A stretch of 64,000 nucleotides of DNA from Armillaria gallica. Its lineage: Eukaryota > Basidiomycota > Agaricomycetes > Agaricales > Physalacriaceae. A model generated the notes under the pieces. It worked only from the letters and a program-made list of their open reading frames with translations. It had not been told where the DNA came from and searched no databases. This document shows, piece by piece, positions 34,093-44,670 of this stretch (its first letter is position 1; each line of letters begins with the position of its first letter). The DNA lies in NCBI GenBank assembly GCA_037576215.1, contig JBANDB010000015.1, positions 1,488,001-1,552,000 on the forward strand, written 5' to 3'. The position numbers and the translations under genes are program-made.

Positions 34093-34865
34093 CACCTTTA
34101 TTTTATTATACCTCCGTTCGTTGTACACTTTCTCATCATGGCGTGTCATCCACTCCACGCGTCCTTTGTAATTCTAATCATTGTTTATAATGATAACAAG
34201 TGCTACGATTATAATACTTACAGTAGTACGATACCATACGGGATCTACAAATACCATGAGCACTGTGCTCCCTCTGCAAGTACACTAAAACCTCCAGTCC
34301 CATCTAGACAATGTATCTCGACAGTACAAGTAAGCAGCTAATCTCTCCGTGCCCTAAGCCAGACTGAGAATGCCACGAGAACACAACGTCGCCCCGCCCA
34401 CACACTAAGCGAAAACGGTTTGTCCTATCATATCGAATACGCCTGTAAGTCCACCTCTCTCAATCACACGTCACTTTGCAGATCCTCCAATTTAGACATC
34501 TGCCCCCTCCGGCTGAACATTGTCCCCTGCGGCAGCGAGTCGGCTTGGATGTGGGGAAACAGACGTTGCTCTGCTGTTGACTTGGCGTCAAGAAGCAGGG
34601 GCTGATGCTATACGTACCGCGCTTGACAGCGAGCCCAGATAGAGCGTGTTGAAAAAGGTGCCGAGTACAGATGGTCCCGACCTGCTTTCCTTCGTGTCCC
34701 TCTCTCTCGCAGTACTGGTGTTGCGCGCCAAGAAACCTCGTCCTCTTAAAGTCAGGGTGGTACCTAAGAACCTTGCTCGCGCCGCAGCAGTAAGAATACG
34801 CGTCTGGAAACGACGCCTTTCCTTCGTAACCGGAGCAGAGTGCGTCGTATGGCTGCGAGGTGCGT
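34093..34865. other. Trailer of the transporter module
   Basis: It repeats the trailer of 17696-18289 and is nearly identical to 62420-63000 over long stretches (for example catggcgtgtcatccactcc). The gagtcggcttggatgtgggg block is at about 34537. No consistent protein frame is present. Confidence 0.45.
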
Positions 34866-35396
34866 CTAAGCGTCCGTCGGAATCGAGTTCAACCGCCCCG
34901 CCAGTTCTTCTGTGCCGTGATCCATATTAGATGGGATAGATCTGAAACACGAACACGAACGAGGGCGCCTATGGGTCCAGTGTCTGAGATGAACGAGGCG
35001 AGATGTATGCCTTGGGATGCTCCCGTTTAGTGCTAGCCCTATACAAGAAAGACTCATACCTACGTACCTCGTCTCGGTGACGGTTGTGTACAGAGAGCCA
35101 GTATGGGATTGCCCGTCGACATCCAAGAAGTAAGGATACACCTGGACCCACAAGATTGGAGATCTCGACACAGGAAATACGTACGTTGAGCCGAATTGCT
35201 GGCCGTTCAGTATTGACTTTTCCCGCTCGCCGTCTTGCCACGGTAGATCAAAGCAAACCCAAGGGATATTGCCAAGAGCTAAGACCGACACGGAGTGCAG
35301 ATGTGTATGGTGGTGGCGCTGATGATGAGCTGGGAAGAAGGGAAAAGGGATGACTAAGCATGCGTCATGTTGTCTGTCTTGAATACTTTCTTTCAA
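34866..35396 (-). pseudogene. Unknown gene family 'LPWQDGERE', copy 2
   Basis: This is the longest open copy on minus (176 codons): L-A-L-G-N-I-P-W-V-C-F-D-L-P-W-Q-D-G-E-R, F-G-S-T-Y-V-F-P-V-S-R-S-P, I-L-W-V-Q-V-Y-P-Y-F-L-D-V, and the end E-E-L-A-G-R-L-N-S-I-P. The first ~60 residues agree with copies at 19.1 and 50.1 kb, so that part is real coding sequence. The rest diverges and may include unspliced introns. Function unknown. Confidence 0.45.
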
Positions 35397-35577
35397 TTCA
35401 GGCCGTACCTACGGATTTCACTGCAAACGTATTACTTAGAGGTCTCAGGGGATACAAAACTCCTACAAGTTATTATAAGAGACGACCGAGACAGATAACA
35501 CGTGGATTCCTACGGAGAACAAAATGACCAAAATAAAGCCATGTGGGCTCACTATCCTAAAAAGATCTGGTTTCCAT

Positions 35578-36280
35578 CCAGACTCCTTCCCATTCTCCTC
35601 CATGGGGGGTAAAAGCTGCTTCGCAGCTGCTCCTCTGCCTATGACGTTTATCTTATCTTATCTCTCACGTGACATTTTTGATCTTTCTGAACCTTATTTC
35701 TTTTTTACCCCCCATTTCGGAGACTGGCAACAATTGTAGTGGCGCGCTGCCCGTGTTTGGCTGCGTCTTCTCTGTCATGCAGAAAGACACTCACATTTCC
35801 CCTCGTGTACATAGGCAGCTTGATTGCGAATATCTTTCTTTTGGGAGAGATATAAAGGACCAGGTATCCAATATGTTAGGAATTTCCTAGTACCGGTGGG
35901 AGCAATAATGTAACATTCTTAAGCAACTTCTACTGTTAGTTCTACATGTATGTATCCAAAGATGCCTTTCAGCCTGTCACATTGGAATTCTTCAGCCTTT
36001 TCGGACATGTTGTGACATAGCGGCGCCATGAGGATGATGCCCTCAGTGCTCTCAAGAACATTTCTGATGGCTCCGAGGTTGAATGAAAGAGGACGCGGCC
36101 AAACACGGGCAGCGCGCCACTACAATTGTTGCCAGTCTCCGAAATGGGGGGTAAAAAAGAAATAAGGTTCAGAAAGATCAAAATGTCATGTGAGAGATAA
36201 GATAAGATCAGCGTCATAGGCAAAGGAGCAGCTGCGAAGCAGCTTTTACCCCCCATGGAGGAGAATGGGAAGGAGTCTGG
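35578..36280. mobile_element. Foldback (long-TIR) transposable element
   Basis: The 703-bp element has inverted arms of about 190 bp (35578-35770 and 36088-36280) that match at nearly every position. They start ccagactccttcccattctc and contain two opposed ggggggtaaaa/ttttacccccc blocks. It is flanked by direct repeats tttccat (35571-35577 and 36281-36287), possibly up to tggtttccat. The paralogous site at about 15907-15925 has one copy of the target and no element. The ~317-bp interior encodes nothing recognisable, so it must be non-autonomous. The long arms and possible 9-10-bp duplication recall Mutator-like or foldback elements; the superfamily is not settled. Confidence 0.85.
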
Positions 36281-36289
36281 TTTCCATCG

Positions 36290-36899
36290 TGGGTGGACTC
36301 ATGCAGTCTGAACTCGCCTAGAGTTTGTCAAGGGGTGAGCAAGCAGTATCTTCCTCTGCAGAACTCGAGAGTACCTACTTATTCGCCTGGCACATCACGA
36401 TCCGGTTGATCCCCGAGTGCCGGAAATTCCTTGCCCCCTCCTGAGTCAACTCATTCACCACATCCCTCCCCATTGTATTCCGGCCCCATGGCAGAGGCTA
36501 CCCACGTTAACAGAGCTTCCTTCTCTTGTTGATGCGCCCCATAGCATCACCGCTCTCCCCATGTCGAGCCCACCATGGTCGTTGTCTTGCATGATGACGA
36601 TGAGCGAGAATTTGACTCGGCGTGAGTCGCGTGGGTGGACGCGTCGTGGTCTCGTGACCGGAAGATAGCTCGTTTGGGTGACGTTTTGGTAATTGAGTTT
36701 TTACTTCTTGACTGCCTGTCACGTCGTTGAGCTCAGCAGTGAGCTCGGTTCTGATTCAATTCTCTTTATCACTTTCTTACTTCCTTCCTTCAGCCATATG
36801 TCTACCGTCGTGTGTCCTGACAACACGTGAAATGGGCGGGAAATATCAAGAAAGGTAAGCATTTTACCATCTCGGTGTTGGTAGCCAATACTAACGGGA
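36290..36899. other. Conserved segment upstream of the transporter module
   Basis: This is the paralog of 15925-16540 (gagcaagcagtatcttcctc, atcacgatccggttgatcc, gttgtcttgcatgatgacg, and a polypyrimidine tract ending ttccttcag). No conserved coding frame. Confidence 0.4.
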
Positions 36900-38230
36900 T
36901 TTCCAGCAGCATGATCTGATTACTGGGTAAGGGAATGTGCGCTGACTCTTGTTCTACGTGGCTTACCGTTCTTTTTCTTTCCCTAGGCTCGCCGCCGCCG
37001 ACGATTTCTTCAATAGCTCATTCGTTTGCATCGCCTAACGCAGCAGTACACAAATTTCTCTATTTTTCTCACGTTTTGCTCATGTAGCATTCATCAGAAG
37101 GGCCCCGCACACTAGCAATAATGACGAGTTCCATCGAATGGCGACAGACGTGCATGAATTGAAGAGATTACTGGGAGTGGGGTCGTTTGGCTCGGTAAGC
37201 CCTTCCTCAAACTGGCTTGAACACGGCCAACCAATCCTCTGGCCACCACTCAGGATTTCAAGGGAGGGTCGGCGGATGATATTCCCAAGGTGGCGCTAGA
37301 TATATAGGCGGGGAGGTGTGTATTGCTTTTTGAACGATCCAGCCTTGCTCATGTTGATCAGGTTCCCTCTCGCTTGTTGCGGCTCAACTCCACGTTGACA
37401 GCACGTCAACATCCCCCACGGTACATGAAGTTCCATATAGCTGCACCTCCCCTTAGGCCATCTTTTCGGAGGACCGGTTCATGCATTTTGCAGCATCGAT
37501 AAGGGTGATGGGAGCTCAATACGACAGGCAGAAACTCGGGTGAAATTTGAGACGGGCTCGCTAGGGTATGTAGGCTTACTTCCCACAATGTTTTAATCAT
37601 TGACTCGAGCGTGTGCAGAATATGTTACGGTGGATGGAGATGCAGGAGGTACGGGTGTCTTCTATTCTTAGCTAGGAGTGCTCGTTAGGGAAACGCGACT
37701 CGGATGAGCCCGTCGATGGCGATAGTTTTCAGACCTCGGATGTGAGATGCAGCAAACATGAAGGCCATGAGACGCGTATCCCATAATTGTTGTATGGCAT
37801 GTTTGCGTGTTTGCAGTACCGCACTGATGCATCCGAGCTTTCTTCTGCCCTCTCCGTGTACCTTTTTTCCTAGACGATAGTCACGGTTCTATTTTTGTTC
37901 ATCCCTTCCCTTCCCCTTATCGATGATTGCTAACCCCGATGTATGCAGCATCACCTCGCTCCGCAAAGCTGTCTCGTTCATCGTCTTCTTCGGTTGTCTT
38001 CTTGTCACATCTATGCTTCTCGCCTGTTAGGAGCTGTCCGCTGTCCGCAAGGCTACCATCCGCACCGAGTACGTTTTCTCTCTCCTCTCCTTCTCTCCCT
38101 CAGCTCACACTTTCCGAGTTTTGCCAAGCCAGTGCTCGGGTTTGGCATGATCGCCACCTTCATCGCATACTACGTCGGCATCTCTGAGTTGCTCGCAACA
38201 GAGGTACTGTGCTCCCAATCAGCGCATTCT
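36900..38230 (+). pseudogene. Transporter-like module with well kept last helix
   Basis: The upstream exon-like pieces are as in the other copies (E-L-K-R-L-L-G-V-G-S-F-G-S at about 37155). The transporter part includes A-S-E-L-S-S-A-L-like sequence (37828 onward), I-T-S-L-R-K-A-V-S-F-I-V-F-F-G-C-L-L (about 37949-38010), and the clearest final helix, G-F-G-M-I-A-T-F-I-A-Y-Y-V-G-I-S-E-L-L-A (about 38143-38202). This resembles the C-terminal helix of GPR1/FUN34/YaaH acetate permeases. The terminal V-L-P-I-G-A-F motif is out of frame here. Earlier pieces contain stops, so it is broken. Confidence 0.5.
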
Positions 38231-38759
38231 AGCACCTTAATTCTACTATACCTCATTCGTTGTATGTTTTCTCAGCATCAAACACTACAACCTATCACAA
38301 CGTGTCGTCCATTCCACATGTTCTCAATTCCAATCATAGTTTCTGGAAATTATGACCCGTGCTATGATTATAATACGATAATACGGTGTCCACCAATATC
38401 ATAAGCACTGTGCTCCCTCTGCAACTACCCTCTGTCCCATCTAGATTATGTATCTCGACTCGAGCACAAGTAAGCTGGTAATTCTCTCCGTGCGATAAGC
38501 CAGACTGAGAATGCCATGAGGCTGCTCTTCACAAACAACTACCTTACATGTTGGTGTCACCAGTTACGAACTTCGATGGTTCTTCAGGACAGCACCGTGA
38601 ACACGAGCATACAGCGCTTTGACAGCGTGGTGTTCAATCAAACAGCACCAGCAAGCACTTGGTGCCTTTTCGTTCTTGACAGCCACTACATTCTCCCAAG
38701 TGAGTCCTTTGTGCTTTGGATGTCAATGATACTGACTTGATCTCTATCGATTTTCGAGC
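38231..38759. other. Module trailer, then 5' flank of DUF6535 copy C
   Basis: Up to about 38510 this is the repeated trailer (gtcccatctagattatgtatctcgactcgagcacaag). From 38515 it is unique and leads to the ATG at 38760. It differs from the 5' flank shared by copies B and D. Confidence 0.45.
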
Positions 38760-41460
38760 ATGGCTGACAACGATGGGGATGGTGCAGAGTCACCTCCGAA
38801 CCAACCTTCAGCAACTGGTAGTCCTGTTCCCGCACCTGACCTTGGAGCTCAGAGAAACCCTCCAAGCGGCACGTTTTTTGGACTGGGCAAGAATCAGCTG
38901 CATTCGTGGGGAGTCGGTATGTTCAATTTACTTCAACTGTTCTGCTACAATAGTATTTAATTTTAAATGGTATCAGGCACTGCTCCACGCGACTATAAGG
39001 CACGCTACCCTCCAGATCCTTATGGCCAAGAGATGTCCGACAAGGCACGAATATGGCCCATCTACAATGAAGAAGCGGCCGATTTTGATGCCAATATGTT
39101 GGCAGAGTGGCGGGATACCATTGATGTCCTGCTTGTTTTTGTGCGTCTCACATCTCACTTCCAAAATCCGGCTCTAAAAAGTCTAATATCATCAAAGGCT
39201 GGTCTTTTCTCTGCTGTGCTTACAACCTTTGTGGTGCAAACATCGCAAAGCATGCAACCTGTTACCTGATTACAACCAGGCATCCGCATTCCTTCTCCTC
39301 AAAATCCTCAAGGCCACAGCGTTGAACGGTTCCCAAATCCCTATTCCTTCCTCTCCCACTGACTACTTTTCCCTGAGCCGTTCGGACGAATGGTTGAACA
39401 GCTTGTGGTTCGTGAGTCTGACACTCAGTCTCATCACTGCCCTCGTCGCCGTTTTGGTCAAGCAGTGGCTCCACCAATATGTCGCCATCGTCTCCGACAG
39501 CTCCGCCCACGATCGTGCAAGAATCCGACACTTGCGATACGCTGGACTACAGGCATGGCAAGTACCAATGATCATCAGAATGCTTCCTGTCCTCCTTCAT
39601 GCTTCTTTGGCGCTCTTCTTTGCTGGCCTTGCTATCTTCCTGTTCTCTCTGGGAATGAAAGTGGCATGGCTAGTATCTATCATTGGTACTGCGACATATA
39701 TGGCATACATCATTGCCCTAATCCTTCCCCTTGTCTATCCCTATTGTCCATTCAAGGTACCATTAACACTTTATGTTTACTCTCTGTATCAACTTGTCCA
39801 CGACACTCTTATTCCGCTCATTATCATCATCCGGCGCTTTCCGTATGCCTGCGTGTTTGGCCGCCACAGCCGTTCTTACTTAGGCAAATACCGCGACTGG
39901 CGCAACGATTTTATCGCTTCCTACCAAATATCTCCCACTGTGAAGGAAATCGAGCGCAATCATGTTCAAAGGTGTGCTGCTAAAGTAGACGCGCAATCAC
40001 TACAATGGCTTCACTCCTCCACATCTAATGCCTCCGTGCATCAAAGTGTGCTGCAGGCCATTGCTGGAATGTCCTCCGCCACTTTAAAATGGCTACTGAA
40101 AGAATATAGATATACTCTTATGGCATCTCTGGGGCAGCATATACAGCACATTGAACCGCTTGTGCCATCTCCTGATGTCGAGAGAGAGTTGGAGCTCTAC
40201 TATAGAGCACATATGCTCCTTCGGCTGAATCGTTTCCTTGGCGGCCAACTCGGATCCCACCTTGATCACATGGCAGATCGGTGTTGCAATGAGCAGCTAA
40301 AGATGACACTGTTCTCCACGACAGGTAGCCAGGAGGCGTTCTTTGTTTTTCTCGGAATCCTTCAAGGCCCACAACACTCTTCCCTCACCTTGCACTCAGT
40401 GGTGTGGAAGAGGCTTGTCGATTGCTCCATCTCCATCTCAATCATCCCTGGCGACCCTGTTTTGGAATTAGAGCTTGAACTTATGAAAATCATTGCGAGA
40501 CCCTTGTCTAAAGGAGAGAGTGGGGAGGTCACTACTATCGACAAGCCTACAAATGAGATGAGGGAGTACATTCTTGACAGTTTATCTGAATCCCGGCCAC
40601 TTCCCATTACAACGGAGTTTATCGCCACCAGCTCCTTCGCTCTTGATCTGCATATCATCCTCGCATTAATCTTCCGAATGGGGCAGAGACTGTGTGAATC
40701 AGTGCATGCCTCAAACCGAAAGCAGCTAATCGAAACTTCCCTTACCATCATTGAATGCACCGGCATTCTCATCCATAATCTTGTTCAGGAGTACTCAGAC
40801 ATCATGCAAGTCCTGGATAAGTTATACTCCTTGCTCTCTTCCGAGACTTTTGTCGTCGTCAGGCCAGACCTTCAAACACTTCTATGCAAGATATTCATCA
40901 TTCTTGATGAATACTTCCCTTTCATGAAACCTGGCCCTCCAGACATACATTTCTATTCTGTTGCATATCAGTGTTACCTCCATTTGCCTGTGGGCGGTGG
41001 CGAGAGCTCAGAGAACAATGTGATGCCTCACACTCTGGAACGTCTCATATCATCTTCTCTGAACCTGCCTCCGGCTTCATCTATGGACAACTCCAAATCC
41101 CATGAAACTCCCCTCAACCCATCACATTATCCCCTCTTTTCAATTGATGGACTCTTCCAGGTGATGTTGCTTCTCATTAAAGAACATAATGAAAGTGTTC
41201 TCTATGAGTGGGTGCGACATCCCGACATGCAATATGTCTGGCCAGAGTGTCTTTCACGATTAGTGCGGTGGGCTTCAGGGGAGGAATTTCGCCAATGGGA
41301 CTCTCTGAAGCATGTTCTGGCCGTTGTTGTAATCGGGAAGCTGCAGAATAAGCTGGGCCGTAGCGGTGGCAACAATGAATCTTTACCAAAGTATTATTCC
41401 GATGCATATACAGGTGTAAACCAGCCTCGTTGGCTGCAAGAAGTTTTTTCATCCAAGTGA
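38760..41460 (+). pseudogene. DUF6535-domain membrane protein, copy C (7-bp frameshift)
   Basis: Exons are 38760-38916, 38977-39140 and 39198-41460, with 60- and 57-bp introns. The N-terminus (M-A-D-N-D-G-D-G-A-E-S) differs from copies B and D. Exon 3 begins A-G-L-F-S-A-V-L-T-T-F but breaks after M-Q-P: near 39262 the sequence caacctg-ttacctg-attac has an extra ttacctg compared with the M-Q-P-[DY]-Y-N of other copies, giving an immediate TGA. Beyond it the frame is open for over 720 codons with all later helices and the S-N-A-S-V-H-Q-S-V-L-Q-A-I motif. The break could be recent or an assembly error. No plausible intron removes it. Confidence 0.8.
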
Positions 41461-41801
41461 GCCCATTTTTCTTTGTTGATTCATGTTCCCGCTCTGACAG
41501 TGCTACAGTGGCAGAAAACCCAAATATTCACAGGTACAGAGTTTCGCAACGTGATTAACCTCCTGGGCTCATCGAGGATACTAGATTGCGGCGCATCCAA
41601 AATTCCAGGAATTCTTGCATTCTAAGCGTCCATCACAGGAAAACGTAAGAGATGCTGGTTCTCCTGCTGTATTGACGGACTCGAGCTAGTATGTGCCGCG
41701 GTACACAAAAAAGTCTGATAGATTATTTACTGAGTATGACTACAACCGGTAGTTGAATAATGAGATCATTCACCGTGGAATTTTACTCAATCCCTTTTGG
41801 T
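41461..41801. other. DUF6535 3' trailer
   Basis: The conserved block tggcagaaaacccaaatattcacagg then ttaacctcctgggctcatcg is present, as after the other copies. Nothing else is seen. Confidence 0.5.
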
Positions 41802-42092
41802 TTATAAAGGAGCAGAAGGACCGTATGAATACGAAGTTGAGGTAGGTAGGTAGTCTCCACACAGTGACCGCCGGTCCATGCGAAATAGACAGTTTTCCGG
41901 GAAAGTAAGTTGGAAATAGTGGTCAACGTATGAGCACGAGGGAATGAATAAGATACGGTGATATGCACGCAACCAGAATCGATAGACAAGGGGGGACGTC
42001 TTCATTAGACGAAGACAATCTTGCCTGTCGAACGGAAGATACCAGCTCTCGACAGTGATGCTTTCTAAGAGTTCGAAAGGAAGTTGTTGCAT
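41802..42092 (-). pseudogene. F-box gene, only the F-box end
   Basis: On minus: M-Q-Q-L-P-F-E-L-L-E-S-I-T-V-E-S-W-Y-L-P, then T-S-P-L-V-Y-R-F-W-L-R-A-Y-H-R-I-L-F. This is the best conserved F-box of this type here, with a proper ATG. The frame ends after ~95 codons, and the downstream part found in the 9-kb and 55-kb copies is missing because DUF6535 trailer sequence follows. Confidence 0.6.
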
Positions 42093-42599
42093 CTTATGGT
42101 GTCAAGGTAAGGACTTCGATGGAAACTAGACAAGGAGCTGCCGAGATCAACTATCTATCATTGTAGCATCTCCGATCGCTCCTCGACACCACGTATCCTG
42201 AACGTCCCCTCAGCATTCCGTTTCCAAGTTTGGCGACGACTTTATTGAAGGGCTTGGAATCGACTAATTCAGCAGGCCTGAACAAGAAGTTAGACAAGGT
42301 TCTAAATCTTAAGACATAGATTATGAGAGATACCTATAGGTCCATGCTTTCCCTTCGCATGGAAGAGACGCACATCGGGCACGCAACCCGATACCATTCT
42401 CTGGGCTGATAAGGCATATAGGCCAGCCCGCTCGATTTTTGGTCTACGTCCATTGAATGACTCATCTTCATATGGATCGTCGAACCAGGTTTACGAGACT
42501 AGGTGCTGTGGATAGTGGGAACTGGGAAACGCAACGTCCCAGTCTTTCGGTCCGACCCTCCTTGCCAGTGAAATCGGAGGTTGCCCGAACATGGTCGCA
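42093..42599. other. Decayed paralog of 9640-10160
   Basis: Scattered matches (gctgccgagatcaac, ctcctcgacacc, gttagacaaggttctaaat) to 9680-9920 and 56110-56330. No frame is kept. Confidence 0.4.
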
Positions 42600-42960
42600 G
42601 TGATAGAGCGGCAGAGAGCGGGTAGACATTCATCCTGTGAGTGGTCCGCACGTCACCGTAAAATGTGCCGGTATCCTCGTCTGCTCCATATTTTCATCAT
42701 TTGCGAACCGCTCCATTCACCAACTGTTCGGTTAGAAGAGGTATGAGCAGTGGACTCCGGCAAAACCGATGTGCGCTTGATTAAGGCCGTCACCGCGACT
42801 GTGGGGACGAGATCGTTAAGAAAAGTGACATGCAGTTTGAGTTGTCCTGAGGCCATGAGATCAGCGAAGGCGTATGGTTCTGGAGGAGTGACTTAACATA
42901 GTCACTATTCGAAGACATGAAAGCGACATACCTCCTAGCCATCCGTGCTCTCCTTCATAC
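42600..42960 (-). pseudogene. F-box/LRR-type gene fragment
   Basis: Contains the conserved block gttctggaggagtgacttaacatagtc...gacatacctcc (about 42880-42935). On minus this is an intron-like segment followed by an exon encoding C-H-S-S-R-T-I-type sequence. The leucine-rich part is out of frame (S-G-Q-L-K-L-H-V-T-F-L near 42840). Confidence 0.4.
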
Positions 42961-43109
42961 CCTGGTATCCTTTTTCTGGAAGACGTATCTGCTGGATGCT
43001 GGAATGATAGTAGCACCGCCAAGCGAGGTCTTCAGTCAACGTTCGAACACGGAAATGCTGGACCAGATATAAAGTGCAAACGACGCCCTGGCATGATCGA
43101 ACCTAAACA

Positions 43110-43345
43110 TCGTCCGACAAACGGAATTAATAATGTCGATGATAGCTGCCATGGTGGATGGTGCTGCCTTAGAAATGATCGAGATGATCATGCAGGGTGT
43201 CGACGTGATTGACAAACGTACCATCAGGGCATGCATTCTCATCACTAAAGTGCGGACTTTGGCTTTGCGAATCCTCCTCTTCCGCCGAGTCATCCCACTT
43301 CATCGCGTCAGCCGGTGTCCACTCCGATACACAAGACATCACATC
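43110..43345 (+). pseudogene. F-box fragment, plus strand
   Basis: The frame reads A-L-E-M-I-E-M-I-M-Q-G-V-D-V-I-D, K-R-T-I-R-A-C-I-L-I-T-K, T-L-A-L-R-I-L-L-F-R-R-V, a nearly complete F-box motif. It stops at 43351 with no substrate-binding region. It is the plus-strand partner of the minus-strand LRR fragment, as at 10.5, 21.6 and 56.9 kb. Confidence 0.55.
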
Positions 43346-43546
43346 ATGTAGTTGCGCCCTAGACTCTCTGGTCACGCATACACCCAACTTGGAGCATCTC
43401 ACGACGATAAGCTTGCTGATACTGCAGCACGCCGCCTAAATTCTCGCGAACCTCGAAGGCTCTCCTCCGAGCCTTGACCAACCCTTCGAGTCAGCACACA
43501 TTCCTGCGATCAGTTTCAGTACACTCTGGAAGACCTGATTCGACGA

Positions 43547-44131
43547 CTAGCGCGAGCCCAAGTTGCAGTCGGAATAGTGGTAGACCTGATAGAAGGTGAT
43601 CTGCTGCGCCTCGTAAAATGTCCAGTTGTCTCCCTCCAGAACCTCGGTGCCCTCCCAGTCACCACCATGCACAACACCGAGCACGAGGAGCTGGTGAGAT
43701 TTGAGTACGAGGTAGATATGGTCGATCATCCGGGCGTGGGTCGAGAGGATACATCGGTTCGCTGGGGCGTCAGGTGGTTGGAGGTGGTAATGAGAAATAT
43801 CCGCTGATTGGTTACCGTCTCGGTATGCTTGACACTGAGATAACCGAAGAGATTTGTGTGAGGGTCGGTGACGGTGGCGCTCGCGGATGAGGAGGTTTGT
43901 AGGACAGGATTTAGGAATAAGAGGTAGACGTCGCGGCGAATAGCAGCTGGGCAGGACCTGGAACATTGCGCAGTTCAGTGCATGTGGAGTAGCTTCTCCC
44001 CCCATATGAAGATTCATCGTCTCTATGCAAAACCCTCGTTCTTCGAGGTGCAGGACCCTTGCACTTTCACATGTTAATCGATGAGGCGGATGGAGGGAGT
44101 CGATCTTTGCGGGGATTGAGTACCCCTGCAT
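43547..44131 (-). pseudogene. Unknown gene family with D-G-D-W-E-G motif, copy 2
   Basis: One minus frame of 194 codons covers A-T-P-H-A-L-N-C-A-M-F-Q-V-L, D-H-I-Y-L-V-L-K-S-H-Q-L-L-V-L, and G-V-V-H-G-G-D-W-E-G-T-E-V-L-E-G-D-N. These match the copy at 21880-22450 in order and spacing, which supports coding. It lacks the last ~30 residues of the other copy (W-L-E-A-F-N-A-Y-W region). No domain recognised. It may be an exon set of a still larger gene. Confidence 0.45.
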
Positions 44132-44670
44132 GCGCGCGAGGTGTGAAGAGACATACCAGTCTCGTCACTTCCCACCTTCATCCCCGAGCCCCATACCCCG
44201 CTGCCCGCCGCCGTCGCATGCTCCCTAGGTGTCAAGAAATCCTGTTCCCCGGATGGCGAAACGTCGTCTTTGGGCAAAATCAGGTCCTTCAACGAGACGG
44301 CGCCTTGAGCTTGACAAAGAAGTCGCGGTTCTGTGAGGATAGACGGATGTCGCGGCATTTGGAGGGATTCGGGCTATAGCAAGGTTAGGACACCAGAACG
44401 CGTGCAGGGAGAGGATAGACGTACTCTCCGCATGTTTCTCGGTCTTCGCCCATCCTCCACCACCGTCCAACGAGCATTGTATGCATCCACGACCCTGCTC
44501 GGCGGGAGTCGATACGTCGTCTTGGCGCAAAATCGGGGCCTCCAGTTGAACGGAGTCGTCGTCTTCGTTGGCGGAGGTAGGATGGTCGTCGGGAGAATCA
44601 GCGTTAAGAGAAGGCAGCGGCGGAGCCATGCTGATGTACAAGGGTTTGTGTGAGATATATCATGTCGCAT
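44132..44670 (-). pseudogene. G-P-D-F/D-D-V-S repeat gene fragment
   Basis: On minus, M-A-P-P-L-P-S-L-N-A-D-S-P-D-D-H then L-E-A-P-I-L-R-Q-D-D-V-S-T-P-A-E-Q-G, and 200 bp later L-K-D-L-I-L-P-K-D-D-V-S-P-S-G-E-Q-D. In another frame the second repeat reads V-E-G-P-D-F-A-Q. The two units are related to the recurring piece in the genes at 11.1-12.4, 50.2-51 and 57.5-58.8 kb. Family unknown. Confidence 0.35.
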
